A stretch of DNA of 60,740 nucleotides, taken from NCBI GenBank assembly GCA_026708645.1, contig JAPOUM010000037.1, forward strand, positions 1 through 60,740, given 5' to 3'. This DNA is from Acidimicrobiaceae bacterium (lineage in GTDB: Bacteria; Actinomycetota; Acidimicrobiia; Acidimicrobiales; Aldehydirespiratoraceae). Shown here piece by piece: positions 50,973 to 59,493 of this stretch (its first letter is position 1; each line of letters opens with the position of its first letter). The notes below the pieces were generated by a model. The model was not told the origin of the DNA and ran no database searches. It was given only the letters and a program-made list of their open reading frames with translations. The translations under genes were made by a program, and so were the position numbers.

Positions 50973-52085
50973 CTATGCCGCCACACCGGGAACGATCCCC
51001 AGACCGGAGGCGGCAGGAAGCCGCATGGCGCCTGAGCGGATTGCGGGAGGATCGGCCACGTCGGCGGTGAACAGCCCGGAGGTGGACAAGCCGTGGGCGC
51101 GGGGGCCGGTCATGGCGTCCGCTACGGCTGCGACATGCCAGCCGTGCCCTAGTCCCACCGCCGAGTCCAGGAACGAGGTCACTGTGGCGGCGGCGCCCGC
51201 CTGCTGGGCGCGCTCGAGCACTTGCAACGCCAGGTCGGGCCCGCCGAGGGCCTGGGGTTTGACTATGAGGACGCCGATGCCGAGGCTCAGAGCCCGCACG
51301 GCGTCGGCCAGGGTGCGTACCGATTCGTCCGCGGCCGGCGCCACCGGGCTGCGCTGCGACAGAGCGGCTATGGCTTCGACCCCTGCGACGGGCTCCTCGC
51401 AGTAGGCCACGTCACAGTGCTGCACCCGCCTTAGAAACCCCAGGGCGGTCGTCTCGTCCCAGCCGCCGTTGGCGTCGAGGCGCAGTTCGGCGGCGGGGCC
51501 GATTCCGGCTCGGGCGGCTTCGACGCGCTCGATGTCGGCTGCGGGCGGCGCTGAGGCGACCTTCAGCTTCACCGCAGCGAAACCGCCGAGGACTGCGTCG
51601 CGCGCGGCCTGCTCGACCTCTGCGGGCGCCGCCGCGGCGATGAGCGCGTTCACGGCCACCTCTCGAGCTGGCGCCGCCGGCGGCGCTGAACCGGAGGCGC
51701 GGCAGCCTGCGGTCAGATGCTCGGTGATCAGATGCTCGGCCAGGTTCCGCTCGGCGCGCCGTGCCTGCAGATCGAACCAGGCCCCCGCCAGCCCGGCTCT
51801 GGCGTGGGGCGATCCGCGCAGGCTGCTGAGCAGCGCCTCCAAGCCGCCCTCGCCGGTGACGGCCAAGTCTTCGGCGGCGGCGCGCAAAGCGGTCTCGGTT
51901 TCGGGCAAACCGAGGCGCGACCAGCCCGGCAAAGGTGAGGCTTCGCCCCAGCCGGTGATGCCGTCGGCGGCGAGCGCGACCAGAAGACCCTCCCGGTGGC
52001 GGATCTCCGCGGCGCCGGTCACGAGCGGCTCGCGCAGCTCCAGCCGGAACCGATGCAAAGCCATGCTCAGCCCGACGCCGATCAT
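50973..52085 (-). CDS. menC: o-Succinylbenzoate synthase MenC
   Basis: A 370-residue enolase-superfamily enzyme that dehydrates SHCHC to o-succinylbenzoate in menaquinone synthesis. KxK is in FAAVKLKVAS, followed by LRLDANGGWDETTALGFLRRV, YCEEPV and ADESV, then IVKPQALGG. The start at 52085 forms ATGA with the menH stop, indicating coupling. Actinobacterial MenC sequences are diverse, so operon context adds weight. Confidence 0.9.
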   Translation of the reverse strand: MIGVGLSMALHRFRLELREPLVTGAAEIRHREGLLVALAADGITGWGEASPLPGWSRLGLPETETALRAAAEDLAVTGEGGLEALLSSLRGSPHARAGLAGAWFDLQARRAERNLAEHLITEHLTAGCRASGSAPPAAPAREVAVNALIAAAAPAEVEQAARDAVLGGFAAVKLKVASAPPAADIERVEAARAGIGPAAELRLDANGGWDETTALGFLRRVQHCDVAYCEEPVAGVEAIAALSQRSPVAPAADESVRTLADAVRALSLGIGVLIVKPQALGGPDLALQVLERAQQAGAAATVTSFLDSAVGLGHGWHVAAVADAMTGPRAHGLSTSGLFTADVADPPAIRSGAMRLPAASGLGIVPGVAA

Positions 52086-53029
52086 GGGCTGACAGCGCTC
52101 TCTTGGACGCACATGCCGGCCTCCGCTCCAGTGGCTTCCACAGCAGTGATGAAGTCGGCGATCTTGGCTGCGGTGGTTGCGGGCTGCTCTAGATGGGCGG
52201 CGTGGCCGGCCGAGTCGATGCGAGCCACACGGGATCGCGGCAGCCTGGCCGCGAGTTGCTCGGCTATGGCGCAGAACTTGACGTCCTCAGCGCCCGCCAT
52301 CAGCAGCACGGGGACATCGACCTGCCCGAGCCTGTCTGTCAGTGGCGTCATCGCCCCGGCGCCTGCCGCTGTCAGGCTGCGGGCGAGTCCCTCGGGATCC
52401 GCCGCGAGACGCTGCTCACGAGCAGTTCGACGATGGTTTTCGCCCAGCACCGCCTGCGAAGCGAACAACGGCTGGGCCATCCACTCGTCCACGAAACCCT
52501 CGAAATCCTCCAGAATGCGCTGAGCCTGCTTCGTGTCGGCCTGTCTGCGCTTCGAGCGCCGGTCGGCGTCGTCTATGCCGCCGGAGGCGCCTATCACAGT
52601 CAGCGAGCGCAGCCGTGACGCTGCGAGGCATCCCAGCGTGAGCGCCACACGTCCCCCCATCGAGTAGCCGACCAGATGGAAAGCCCCGAACTCGAGAGCC
52701 TCAGCGAGGCCCAAGACCTGCTCGGCCATGGCCTCCACGGTGTAGCGAGCCGGATCCTCGGGCGCCTCGGAGCGGCCGTGCCCCACCAGATCCGGGCAGA
52801 CCACCCAGGCTGGCAGCCGGGCCGCTAGCCGGGCGGCGAGCGGTTCCATGGCGGGCCCCGAACCGGTGAAACCGTGCAGCATCATCACAGGCGCCACGCC
52901 GCCGGTGCCGGTGAAGCGTTCAGCGGCCTCCGACTCCTCACCGCCGGCGCCGAAATCGGTGACAGCCAAATCCACGCCGCCGGCTCGTATCCGGCGAGTC
53001 GCCGCCCGAGCCTCCCTGTCTTCAGCCAC
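52082..53029 (-). CDS. menH: Alpha/beta hydrolase, MenH-like SHCHC synthase
   Basis: A 315-residue alpha/beta hydrolase. The nucleophile elbow is HLVGYSMGGRVALTLG (about 142-157), the oxyanion region PVMMLHGFTGSG, and the catalytic His in RIDSAGHAAHLEQP. It would remove pyruvate from SEPHCHC after MenD. It overlaps menD by eight bases and menC by four. The N-terminal 30 residues and a Glu/Ala-rich insert are lineage-specific. Other hydrolase roles cannot be excluded. Confidence 0.88.
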   Translation of the reverse strand: MAEDREARAATRRIRAGGVDLAVTDFGAGGEESEAAERFTGTGGVAPVMMLHGFTGSGPAMEPLAARLAARLPAWVVCPDLVGHGRSEAPEDPARYTVEAMAEQVLGLAEALEFGAFHLVGYSMGGRVALTLGCLAASRLRSLTVIGASGGIDDADRRSKRRQADTKQAQRILEDFEGFVDEWMAQPLFASQAVLGENHRRTAREQRLAADPEGLARSLTAAGAGAMTPLTDRLGQVDVPVLLMAGAEDVKFCAIAEQLAARLPRSRVARIDSAGHAAHLEQPATTAAKIADFITAVEATGAEAGMCVQESAVSP

Positions 53030-54842
53030 GCTCAGCCAGGGCCTGACGAGCAGCCTGCTGAGCAGCGGAAGCCAACTGGCGCCGCTGGGCCACGTCGGCG
53101 TCGCGGTCGATCTTCACGATCAGCAGGTCCACCCCCGGTGAGCGCATCTCGACACAGAACCGCACGGCTTCGCTCAGCTGAGCCGGAGCAGACACTTGCT
53201 GAGCGAGGATGCCGGCGAAGCCGTCGATGTCCCAGAGTTCGATGTCGTGAGGCGTGCGGAACAGGCGCTCGAAGTCTTGTGGCGGTATTCGTTCGGCCAC
53301 GGGCAGCATCGAGAAGATCCCGCCGCCGTTGTTGTCCGCGCACACCACCAGCAGGTGCAAACCCAGCCGGGCCGCCGCAGTGAGGCCCGACAGATCATGC
53401 AGCAAAGCCAGATCGCCCGTGTACAAGGCCACCGGCCGGGCAGGATCCTCGGCGGCGATCCCGAGCGCGGTGGAGACCAGGCCGTCGATGCCGGCGGCGC
53501 CCCGGTTGGCGCTGCAGACCACTGACCCGGTGTTGAAAACGTATGCGTCGAGGTCCCGTACCGGCAGCGAGTTGGCGGCCAGCACCACCGAACCGGCCGG
53601 CAATGAACCCATGAGGGTGCGCGCCGTCTGCGCCGACAGCATCTGCGGGCAGCTGTCGATGGCCGAGTCCAAGGCACCGCGTGCCGCCCGGTCGAGCCGT
53701 CTCCAGGTGTCGAGCCAGCCGCCGGGCTGCTCGCGGTTCGCCGGCGGTTCGCCTCTCGTGATGCCGGCGAGAGCCTCCACCGAGGCGGCTACATTGCCGG
53801 TGAGGCGGAACACGGCCTGCTCCCAGCGGTCCTCGGGATCGATCAGCACCACATGGCGGGGCTGGGCGCGCTCCAGCCAGAGCCTCACGGGCTTGGTGGT
53901 GACAGTGCGCCCCACCAGAACTGCCGCGTCCGGCCTCAGGGCCTCGCCGAGAGCCTGGTCGGCCAGCAGATGATCGGCGGTGCTGATCACGCCTGTGGGC
54001 TTGCTGTGCTTCTGACGCCAGCCGCGCCTTGCAGGATCGGAGCGCACCTGCGCGACGGGCTCGCCGATCAGCGGCCAGCCGGCCCAGGCCGCGAAGCGTC
54101 GAGCCTCCTCGGCCCAGAGCAGCTCTGTTGCGAGTCCCCCGCCGGGCCACGGTCCGGCCACCACCACCCCGCGAGGACACTCGGCGACGATCCGTGCGAG
54201 CTGCGCCATATCCGACGCCGTTCGCGGCTCTGAACACTCCGAAGACTCTGAAGAGCTGTCAGTCCGGCGGGCTGGTCGCGGCTCGGCGGGTCGCAGCGGC
54301 GCCGTCGGTTCCAGCGGCTCGCGCAACGGCCAGTTGAGATGAGCCGGTCCAGGATCGGGAGCCGCGACAGCCGCAGCCGCCTGCTCTGCCCAGACGACAG
54401 CGTCCTCGGGGCCCGCGCCGGGGTCTCCAGGCACAGGCAGGTCGACGCTCCAACGCACCGCCGTGCCGTAGATGCCCGCCTGGTCGATGGTCTGCGGCGA
54501 ACCCCATCCCCTCAGTTCGGGCGGTCGGTCGGCGCTGCAGACGATCATTGGAACCCCGCCGTGGGAGGCTTCCACCACGGCCGGCAGATAATTGGCCGCC
54601 GCCGTGCCCGAAGTGCATACCAGCACCGCCGGACGCCCCGAGGCGCGGCCCAGACCCAAAGCGAAGAAACCCGCGGCGCGCTCGTCGATCTGCACCCATG
54701 TGCGGATCCGGGGCTGCGCCGCGAAGCACAAGGTCAAAGGCGTGGAACGCGAGCCCGGGCTGATGACCGCGTGACTCACCCCCAGATCCGCCAACCGGGC
54801 CACAAAAGCCGACACAGTGTCGTAAGGGTCGTGAGAGCGCAT
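53022..54842 (-). CDS. menD: SEPHCHC synthase MenD
   Basis: A 606-residue thiamine-diphosphate enzyme that joins isochorismate to 2-oxoglutarate. N-terminal segment VSHAVISPGSRSTPLTLCFAAQ with CTSGTAAANYLPAVVEASHGGVPMIVCSADRPPELRGWGSPQTIDQ is highly typical, as are NRGAAGIDGLVSTALGIAAE and YTGDLALLHDLSGL with NNGGGIFSMLP (ThDP/Mg2+ site). Follows menF by 26 bases. Confidence 0.96.
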   Translation of the reverse strand: MRSHDPYDTVSAFVARLADLGVSHAVISPGSRSTPLTLCFAAQPRIRTWVQIDERAAGFFALGLGRASGRPAVLVCTSGTAAANYLPAVVEASHGGVPMIVCSADRPPELRGWGSPQTIDQAGIYGTAVRWSVDLPVPGDPGAGPEDAVVWAEQAAAAVAAPDPGPAHLNWPLREPLEPTAPLRPAEPRPARRTDSSSESSECSEPRTASDMAQLARIVAECPRGVVVAGPWPGGGLATELLWAEEARRFAAWAGWPLIGEPVAQVRSDPARRGWRQKHSKPTGVISTADHLLADQALGEALRPDAAVLVGRTVTTKPVRLWLERAQPRHVVLIDPEDRWEQAVFRLTGNVAASVEALAGITRGEPPANREQPGGWLDTWRRLDRAARGALDSAIDSCPQMLSAQTARTLMGSLPAGSVVLAANSLPVRDLDAYVFNTGSVVCSANRGAAGIDGLVSTALGIAAEDPARPVALYTGDLALLHDLSGLTAAARLGLHLLVVCADNNGGGIFSMLPVAERIPPQDFERLFRTPHDIELWDIDGFAGILAQQVSAPAQLSEAVRFCVEMRSPGVDLLIVKIDRDADVAQRRQLASAAQQAARQALAERG

Positions 54843-54868
54843 GATCCGGTGAGCGTCGCTTCGGCCAC

Positions 54869-56854
54869 TCAGTCCAAGGCGTCCAGGAAAGCTTGAAGCT
54901 TCACCGTCGTCTCGGCGAGTTCGTCATCGGGATCAGACTCAGAGACGATGCCCGCGCCCGCGAACAGATGCGCTGTCCCGGGCCTCGCCAGCGCGCAACG
55001 CAGAGCCACCCCCAGTTCGCCGTTGCCGTCGAGGTCGCACCAGCCCACCGGCGCCGAATACCAGCCCCTGTCGAAGCCTTCATTGCGCGCTATGAACTCC
55101 AAGGCGGCCTCTGAGGGCGCTCCGCCCACTGCCGCTGTCGGGTGCAGCGCCCCGGCGGCTCGCAGCACGTCCATGTCACTGGCCCCGGTGCGGCGGCGTT
55201 TCACCTCGGCAGTGATCGGGGTGCGCAGATGCTGCACACGGTTGAGGCGCAGCAGACCGGGCTCGGCCGGCGCCGGATCCACCAGCCCGAGTCTCGACAG
55301 TGCTTCGATCACGCCTTCCACGACTATGCGATGCTCGCGGCGATTCTTGACGGACGCCAGCAACTCCGCCGCCAGTTTCTCGTCGTCGGCGCGGTTCTGT
55401 CCGCGAGGGGCGGTGCCGGCCAGAGCCACAGCGTCGAGACGCGAGCCTCGCAGCGTGACCAGCTCTTCAGGAGTGGACCCCAGGAAGGTCGCCTGCCCGA
55501 CAGTGAAGGCGAAGGTCGCGCAGTCGGGGTTGCGGCTCCGCAGTCGGTCGAGCACTCCGGCCACATCGATGCCGCGGTCGACTGCGACTGCTCGAGCCAG
55601 AACCACCTTCTCGAACTCTTCGCGTCGGACGGCGTCCACAGCCCGGCGCACCAGAGCCTTGTATTGGTGTTCGGCCTGGGTTGCTCTGTTGTCGGACTCA
55701 CTAGAGGGCGTCGATGACTCGGCTGGCGCGCTGTATGGGTGTTCGACTTGGAGTGCCTCGGCGTCGAGCCCGACGGAGCGTCCGACGCTTCGACCACTGC
55801 GGCGCTCTGCCGTTGCTGCCGCCTGTTCATCAGGCTCGACAAGGCTCACCGCAGCAGCACCGATTGCGGCGCCGGTCGCGGCTTCGGCTTCAGCCTCCAG
55901 AGCGTCGAGGCGCTGTTGCAGGGCGGCGACCGCTGCGACTTCGTCGCCGTCGGATGACGCTCTGGCGGCCGCCAGCAGCCAGGTGCCGTCGGGTCGGTCG
56001 AGCACAATCGCCTCGGGCAGAACCAGCCGGCAGTCCCCGAAGCCCTCCCACACCGGGCCCTGCGTTCGCGATCGGGCATTCGCAGCATCGCAGCGAGCGT
56101 CGGCGGACGTGAACGAGAAACCGCCCACGACCAACGGCGCAGGCGCGTCATCCGGTCCGTGCCGCCGGAGTCGCGCCGCCAGCACGGCGCGTGCCGCCGA
56201 AGCCGCCGAGAAGCGGTCGTCGCCGACAGGAGCGATCTCCTCGGCGACCCCCAGAGCAGCCACGCCCAAGCCTGCGCCGGGGCGCAACCAGACGCAGCGG
56301 TCCGGTTGATCGACGGCGGCCGCATAAACCGCCAGAGGATCGATCCGCCTGCGGGCGCGGCGCGCCGCCACCACGACGGCGCAGGCTGCGGATGCGGGCT
56401 CATCGCCGATGCGGGCCATGGCCCGTTCGAACAGGGTCCTCTCGAAATGGCCGATGACCAGCTTGGTCGCCACCGGGATGAGCCGGTTCACGCTTTCGAT
56501 CAGCTCGGCCCGGTCGTGGCTGCTGTGGTTGATGCTGCGCTTGAGGACTTCGATGGAGTCGTCGATGAGATTCTCGACGTTGGTGGCGTGGCGCATGGCC
56601 AGCGCAGCCATCTCTTCCACGGCCACGCCTGCGTCGATCAGGGTGCGAGCCGCGGCCAGCATCTCCACATGATCCGAAGTGAAGCCCTCGGTCTCGCCGC
56701 CGCTGTCGCTTCTGGGTCTCAAAGGGGTTATCAGCCCTGCATCGACCGCCAGATCCACCACGAATCCGGGAACCGCAGCCCGTTCGGCCAACTCAGCACG
56801 GTCCAGCAAGCGCCCCGGCTGATCCGGTTCAACCGCGGCGACGCTGTCGGGCAC
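54869..56854 (-). CDS. menF: Isochorismate synthase with N-terminal MerR-like module
   Basis: A 661-residue protein with two parts. Residues about 15-150 look like a MerR-type regulator: a helix-turn-helix in LLDRAELAERAAVPGFVVDLAVDAGLITPL, FTSDHVEMLAAARTLIDAGVAVEEMAALAMRH, and a helical tail VATKLVIGHFERTLFERAMARIGDE. The rest is isochorismate synthase, with EEFEKVVLARAVAV, FLGSTPEELVTLRG, ALAGTAPRGQN, and the hallmark GALHPTAAVGGAPSEAAL plus LFAGAGIVSESDPDDEL. A Ser/Arg/Glu-rich linker lies near residues 350-400. Free-standing MenF are about 400-450 residues, so the N-terminus is a fusion. First gene of the menFDHC operon. Confidence 0.9.
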   Translation of the reverse strand: MPDSVAAVEPDQPGRLLDRAELAERAAVPGFVVDLAVDAGLITPLRPRSDSGGETEGFTSDHVEMLAAARTLIDAGVAVEEMAALAMRHATNVENLIDDSIEVLKRSINHSSHDRAELIESVNRLIPVATKLVIGHFERTLFERAMARIGDEPASAACAVVVAARRARRRIDPLAVYAAAVDQPDRCVWLRPGAGLGVAALGVAEEIAPVGDDRFSAASAARAVLAARLRRHGPDDAPAPLVVGGFSFTSADARCDAANARSRTQGPVWEGFGDCRLVLPEAIVLDRPDGTWLLAAARASSDGDEVAAVAALQQRLDALEAEAEAATGAAIGAAAVSLVEPDEQAAATAERRSGRSVGRSVGLDAEALQVEHPYSAPAESSTPSSESDNRATQAEHQYKALVRRAVDAVRREEFEKVVLARAVAVDRGIDVAGVLDRLRSRNPDCATFAFTVGQATFLGSTPEELVTLRGSRLDAVALAGTAPRGQNRADDEKLAAELLASVKNRREHRIVVEGVIEALSRLGLVDPAPAEPGLLRLNRVQHLRTPITAEVKRRRTGASDMDVLRAAGALHPTAAVGGAPSEAALEFIARNEGFDRGWYSAPVGWCDLDGNGELGVALRCALARPGTAHLFAGAGIVSESDPDDELAETTVKLQAFLDALD

Positions 56855-56997
56855 TCCCCCATGCTAGGAGTCGCAGCACGGCGCCCTCGCCGCCCGGCGC
56901 CGGAACCGTTGCAGGGCTGGGCTGGAACACAGACCGCGTGTGGCCGCCGCATCTGAATGTTGGCTCTCCTGGCGGATCAGCCCCTAAAATCGGCTGC

Positions 56998-57480
56998 ATG
57001 ATGCTTGCTGCCAGTGCCACGGCCATAAACATCGTCGAGTTGCTGCACATCCTCACCGTTGTGGCTGCTCTCGGTCCGGTGTTCGTTCATCCGCTGCTGC
57101 GCAGACAGATGGCCGCCGCCGGCAGTTCCGGCTATCAGCGTCTGGTGCTGTCAATGGCGTCCAACGCCCGCCGGGTCCACGGGCCGGCGCTGATCGTCGC
57201 CGGCCTGCTGGGAATCGCCCTAGTGGAAATGTCCGAAGGCGCCACTGACGTCTCCGACGGCTGGGTGATCGCGGCCATCGTGATATGGGTGACGATGGTC
57301 GGGCTGTTGCACGGCCTCGTGAGGCCGGCTCTCAAAGCCCAGGGCGGTGAAGGGTCATCGGAAGGCTCAGCCGGTGAAGCTGCGGCGGCCGCTGCCTCCA
57401 AGCGGCTCGAGACGGGGGCGGCGCTGATCTCGATCCTGTTCGTGGTGCAGGTGGTGCTGATGATCTGGCAGCCGGGCTGA
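56998..57480 (+). CDS. DUF2269-like integral membrane protein
   Basis: A 160-residue protein with four predicted membrane spans: IVELLHILTVVAALGPVFV, GPALIVAGLLGIALVEM, WVIAAIVIWVTMVGLLHGLV and AALISILFVVQVVLMIW. The arrangement resembles DUF2269/CopD-related membrane proteins. An Ala/Glu/Gly-rich loop precedes the last span. Its stop lies two bases from the convergent YibE/F stop, together making the palindrome TGAGCTCA. Confidence 0.82.
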   Translation: MMLAASATAINIVELLHILTVVAALGPVFVHPLLRRQMAAAGSSGYQRLVLSMASNARRVHGPALIVAGLLGIALVEMSEGATDVSDGWVIAAIVIWVTMVGLLHGLVRPALKAQGGEGSSEGSAGEAAAAAASKRLETGAALISILFVVQVVLMIWQPG

Positions 57481-57482
57481 GC

Positions 57483-58955
57483 TCACCACTTCGGGTCATC
57501 GCTTTCGGGGGCGAAGTCCTCCCATTTCGGCCTCGCCGCGGCGGCGTCTGAGCCAGCCCCCGCGTCTGAGTCCGCAGCCGAGTCCGCCTCACCGTCGGAT
57601 TCCGTCCAAGCCTGCTCTTTCGCTTCAGCCGCCGGATCGGCGGATTCACGAGATTCCTGAGAGGCGCAGGCGATTCCCCAGGGGTGCGCCGGTTCCTGGG
57701 AGAGAGACGGCTCCTGGGAGAGAGACGGCTCCTGCGATGAGGCGGACGGTTCCTGAGAGGCGCAGGCGCTGTGGCGGGTTGCGGCGCCCGTGTTCACGAG
57801 CGACGCCAGCACTGTGGTCACCGGCACAGCGGCCACCAAACCCAGCGAGCCGCACAGAGTGCGCACGATCTCCACCGCTATCAGCTCAGAGTTGGCGACC
57901 ATGGACAGCGACTGGTCCGAGACCGCGAACAGCAGCAGCAGCGGCAGGCCCGCCCCCGCATACGCCAGAAGCAGCGTGTTGACCGTGGCCGCGATGTGCT
58001 CGCGCCCCACCCGGATGCCCGACACGACCAGTTCACGCCGGGCTAGTCGCGGGCTGCGGTAGCGCAACTCGGACACGGTCGCCGCCTGGGTGACGGTCAC
58101 GTCGTCGAGTGCCCCCAGAGCGCCGATGATGGCGCCGCCCAGCAGCAGCGCCGCCAGATCCACGTCGCCTGCGATCAAGGGCACGGTCAAACCCTCCTCG
58201 GTGGCCAGACCTGTGAACTCCGACAAGCCGAAGAAGAGCCACGACAAGGCGAGGGTCAGCCCCAGCGACGCGAGGGTGCCGGCGAGCGCCACCAGGGTCT
58301 GCGCGTTCAGGCCGTGAGTGACGAACAGGCTCACGAAGGCGATCACCGTGGCCGCCACCACAGACACCAGCACCGGATCGTTGCCGTCCAGCACCGACGG
58401 CGCCACGAAAGCGACCAGCACTGCGAGCGTGGCCGCCATCCCCGCCAGCGCCAGAGCCCCGCGCAGGCGTCCCAGCGCCACCACCACCACCGCGAACAGC
58501 CCGGCGAGCCACACCAGCGGCGTGCGCCGGTCACGGTCGACGAAGAAGTGGTAGTCGTTGGAGGCCTGATGCCCGACGATCACTTCGTCGCCGGGATCGA
58601 TCCGTATCGAGACCAGGTCGACGGCGAGGTTGAACTCCGGCAGGGCCACCACCAAACCCGCGTCGGGGCCTTCGTCGATGCGGACGGTGATGGTGCGACA
58701 CGACTGCGGGTTCTCAGGCGACGAGTAGCTGCACACCCGGTCGGCGACTTCCACCACTGTCGCGCTCAGGCGGTCGTAAGCGAGGCCCAGGTCGTCGGCT
58801 TGTTCACGGGCCGTGTCGCGGCCTTCGCCCGTGGGCCACAACAGCACCAGGCCCACCACCGCGGCCGCGGCCGCGGCCAGCACAGCGACCAGCACAGCGC
58901 CCAGCGCCCGGTCGTGCCGCCACTGCCGTCCCCGACTCGTCAAGTCTTGGGCCAT
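57483..58955 (-). CDS. YibE/F family membrane protein
   Basis: A 490-residue polytopic membrane protein. It has an N-terminal span, a periplasmic domain (GDEVIVGHQASNDYHFFVDRDR), then multiple spans including GRLRGALALAGMAATLAVLVAFVAPSVLDG and IIGALGALDDVTVTQAATVSELR, both typical of YibE/F. The cytoplasmic tail (from about residue 400) is low-complexity with repeated SQEPSL units and Asp/Ala/Glu stretches. Function not established. Confidence 0.92.
   Translation of the reverse strand: MAQDLTSRGRQWRHDRALGAVLVAVLAAAAAAVVGLVLLWPTGEGRDTAREQADDLGLAYDRLSATVVEVADRVCSYSSPENPQSCRTITVRIDEGPDAGLVVALPEFNLAVDLVSIRIDPGDEVIVGHQASNDYHFFVDRDRRTPLVWLAGLFAVVVVALGRLRGALALAGMAATLAVLVAFVAPSVLDGNDPVLVSVVAATVIAFVSLFVTHGLNAQTLVALAGTLASLGLTLALSWLFFGLSEFTGLATEEGLTVPLIAGDVDLAALLLGGAIIGALGALDDVTVTQAATVSELRYRSPRLARRELVVSGIRVGREHIAATVNTLLLAYAGAGLPLLLLFAVSDQSLSMVANSELIAVEIVRTLCGSLGLVAAVPVTTVLASLVNTGAATRHSACASQEPSASSQEPSLSQEPSLSQEPAHPWGIACASQESRESADPAAEAKEQAWTESDGEADSAADSDAGAGSDAAAARPKWEDFAPESDDPKW
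57690..57762 (+). repeat. 18-bp repeats encoding SQEPSL units in the YibE/F tail
   Basis: Adjacent copies of CTCCTGGGAGAGAGACGG and a variant encode the SQEPSL repeats of the YibE/F tail. Nearby, a 19-base segment (TTCCTGAGAGGCGCAGGCG) occurs at both ends of the tract. In-frame units mean expansions would lengthen the tail only. Confidence 0.7.
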
Positions 58956-58969
58956 CGGAGTTGCAGAGG

Positions 58970-59326
58970 TCAGGCTGCTGCCTTCGTCGGCCAGATGGCA
59001 CTGAGAGCTTCCCGTATGTCTTCGGCGGGCGTGGCGTAGTCGGCTGAAATGGACTCGACGGGCTCACCCGCTTCAGCCCGCGACCGGACAGCCGACAGCG
59101 GCGCTCCGCCTTCCATAACTGCCGCCTTGTCGGTGAGGCTCACAAGCAGTCGACCACCATGGCCCCCATGGCGGGGAAGTTCCGGTGCCGCATCCGATCC
59201 CGCATTTTTGTGCAGCACGAGATGAATACCCTCGACTACCAGTGAAGTGAACGTGCGTCCGCTCTCCGCAGCTTGCCGCTTCGCCTCTTCTCCCAGACCT
59301 TCAGGCAAATTGATGATAGTGCGCAT
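58970..59326 (-). CDS. Ribbon-helix-helix antitoxin-like protein with DUF433-like end
   Basis: A 118-residue protein. The N-terminus MRTIINLPEGLGEEAKRQAAESGRTFTSLVVEGIHLVL is a ribbon-helix-helix DNA-binding domain. The C-terminal half (GEPVESISADYATPAEDIREALSAIW) resembles DUF433, another antitoxin-associated helix-turn-helix. No PIN or other toxin gene lies beside it, so it is an orphan or acts on its own promoter. The ATG at 59326 is inside a palindrome. Confidence 0.8.
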   Translation of the reverse strand: MRTIINLPEGLGEEAKRQAAESGRTFTSLVVEGIHLVLHKNAGSDAAPELPRHGGHGGRLLVSLTDKAAVMEGGAPLSAVRSRAEAGEPVESISADYATPAEDIREALSAIWPTKAAA

Positions 59327-59339
59327 ATGCCTAAGCATA
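59326..59339. promoter_or_regulatory. Candidate autoregulatory palindrome at the antitoxin start
   Basis: TATGCCTAAGCATA: 5-base arms around CTAA, overlapping the start codon of the RHH gene, next to GCATATGC. Placement suits autorepression by the RHH protein. Confidence 0.45.
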
Positions 59340-59493
59340 CGCTGCTGTCGTGTGGGGATGTTCCGCATCCAGGCCAGATCGTGGAACGGGGCGTCGGTTG
59401 GGGCTGGATTAGACCCGGGCACTCAGGTTTTGTAGCTTGGTTCGCTTGATGATGCGGCATGTGGATGACGACGACCGGCGCCGGGTGGGCTGA

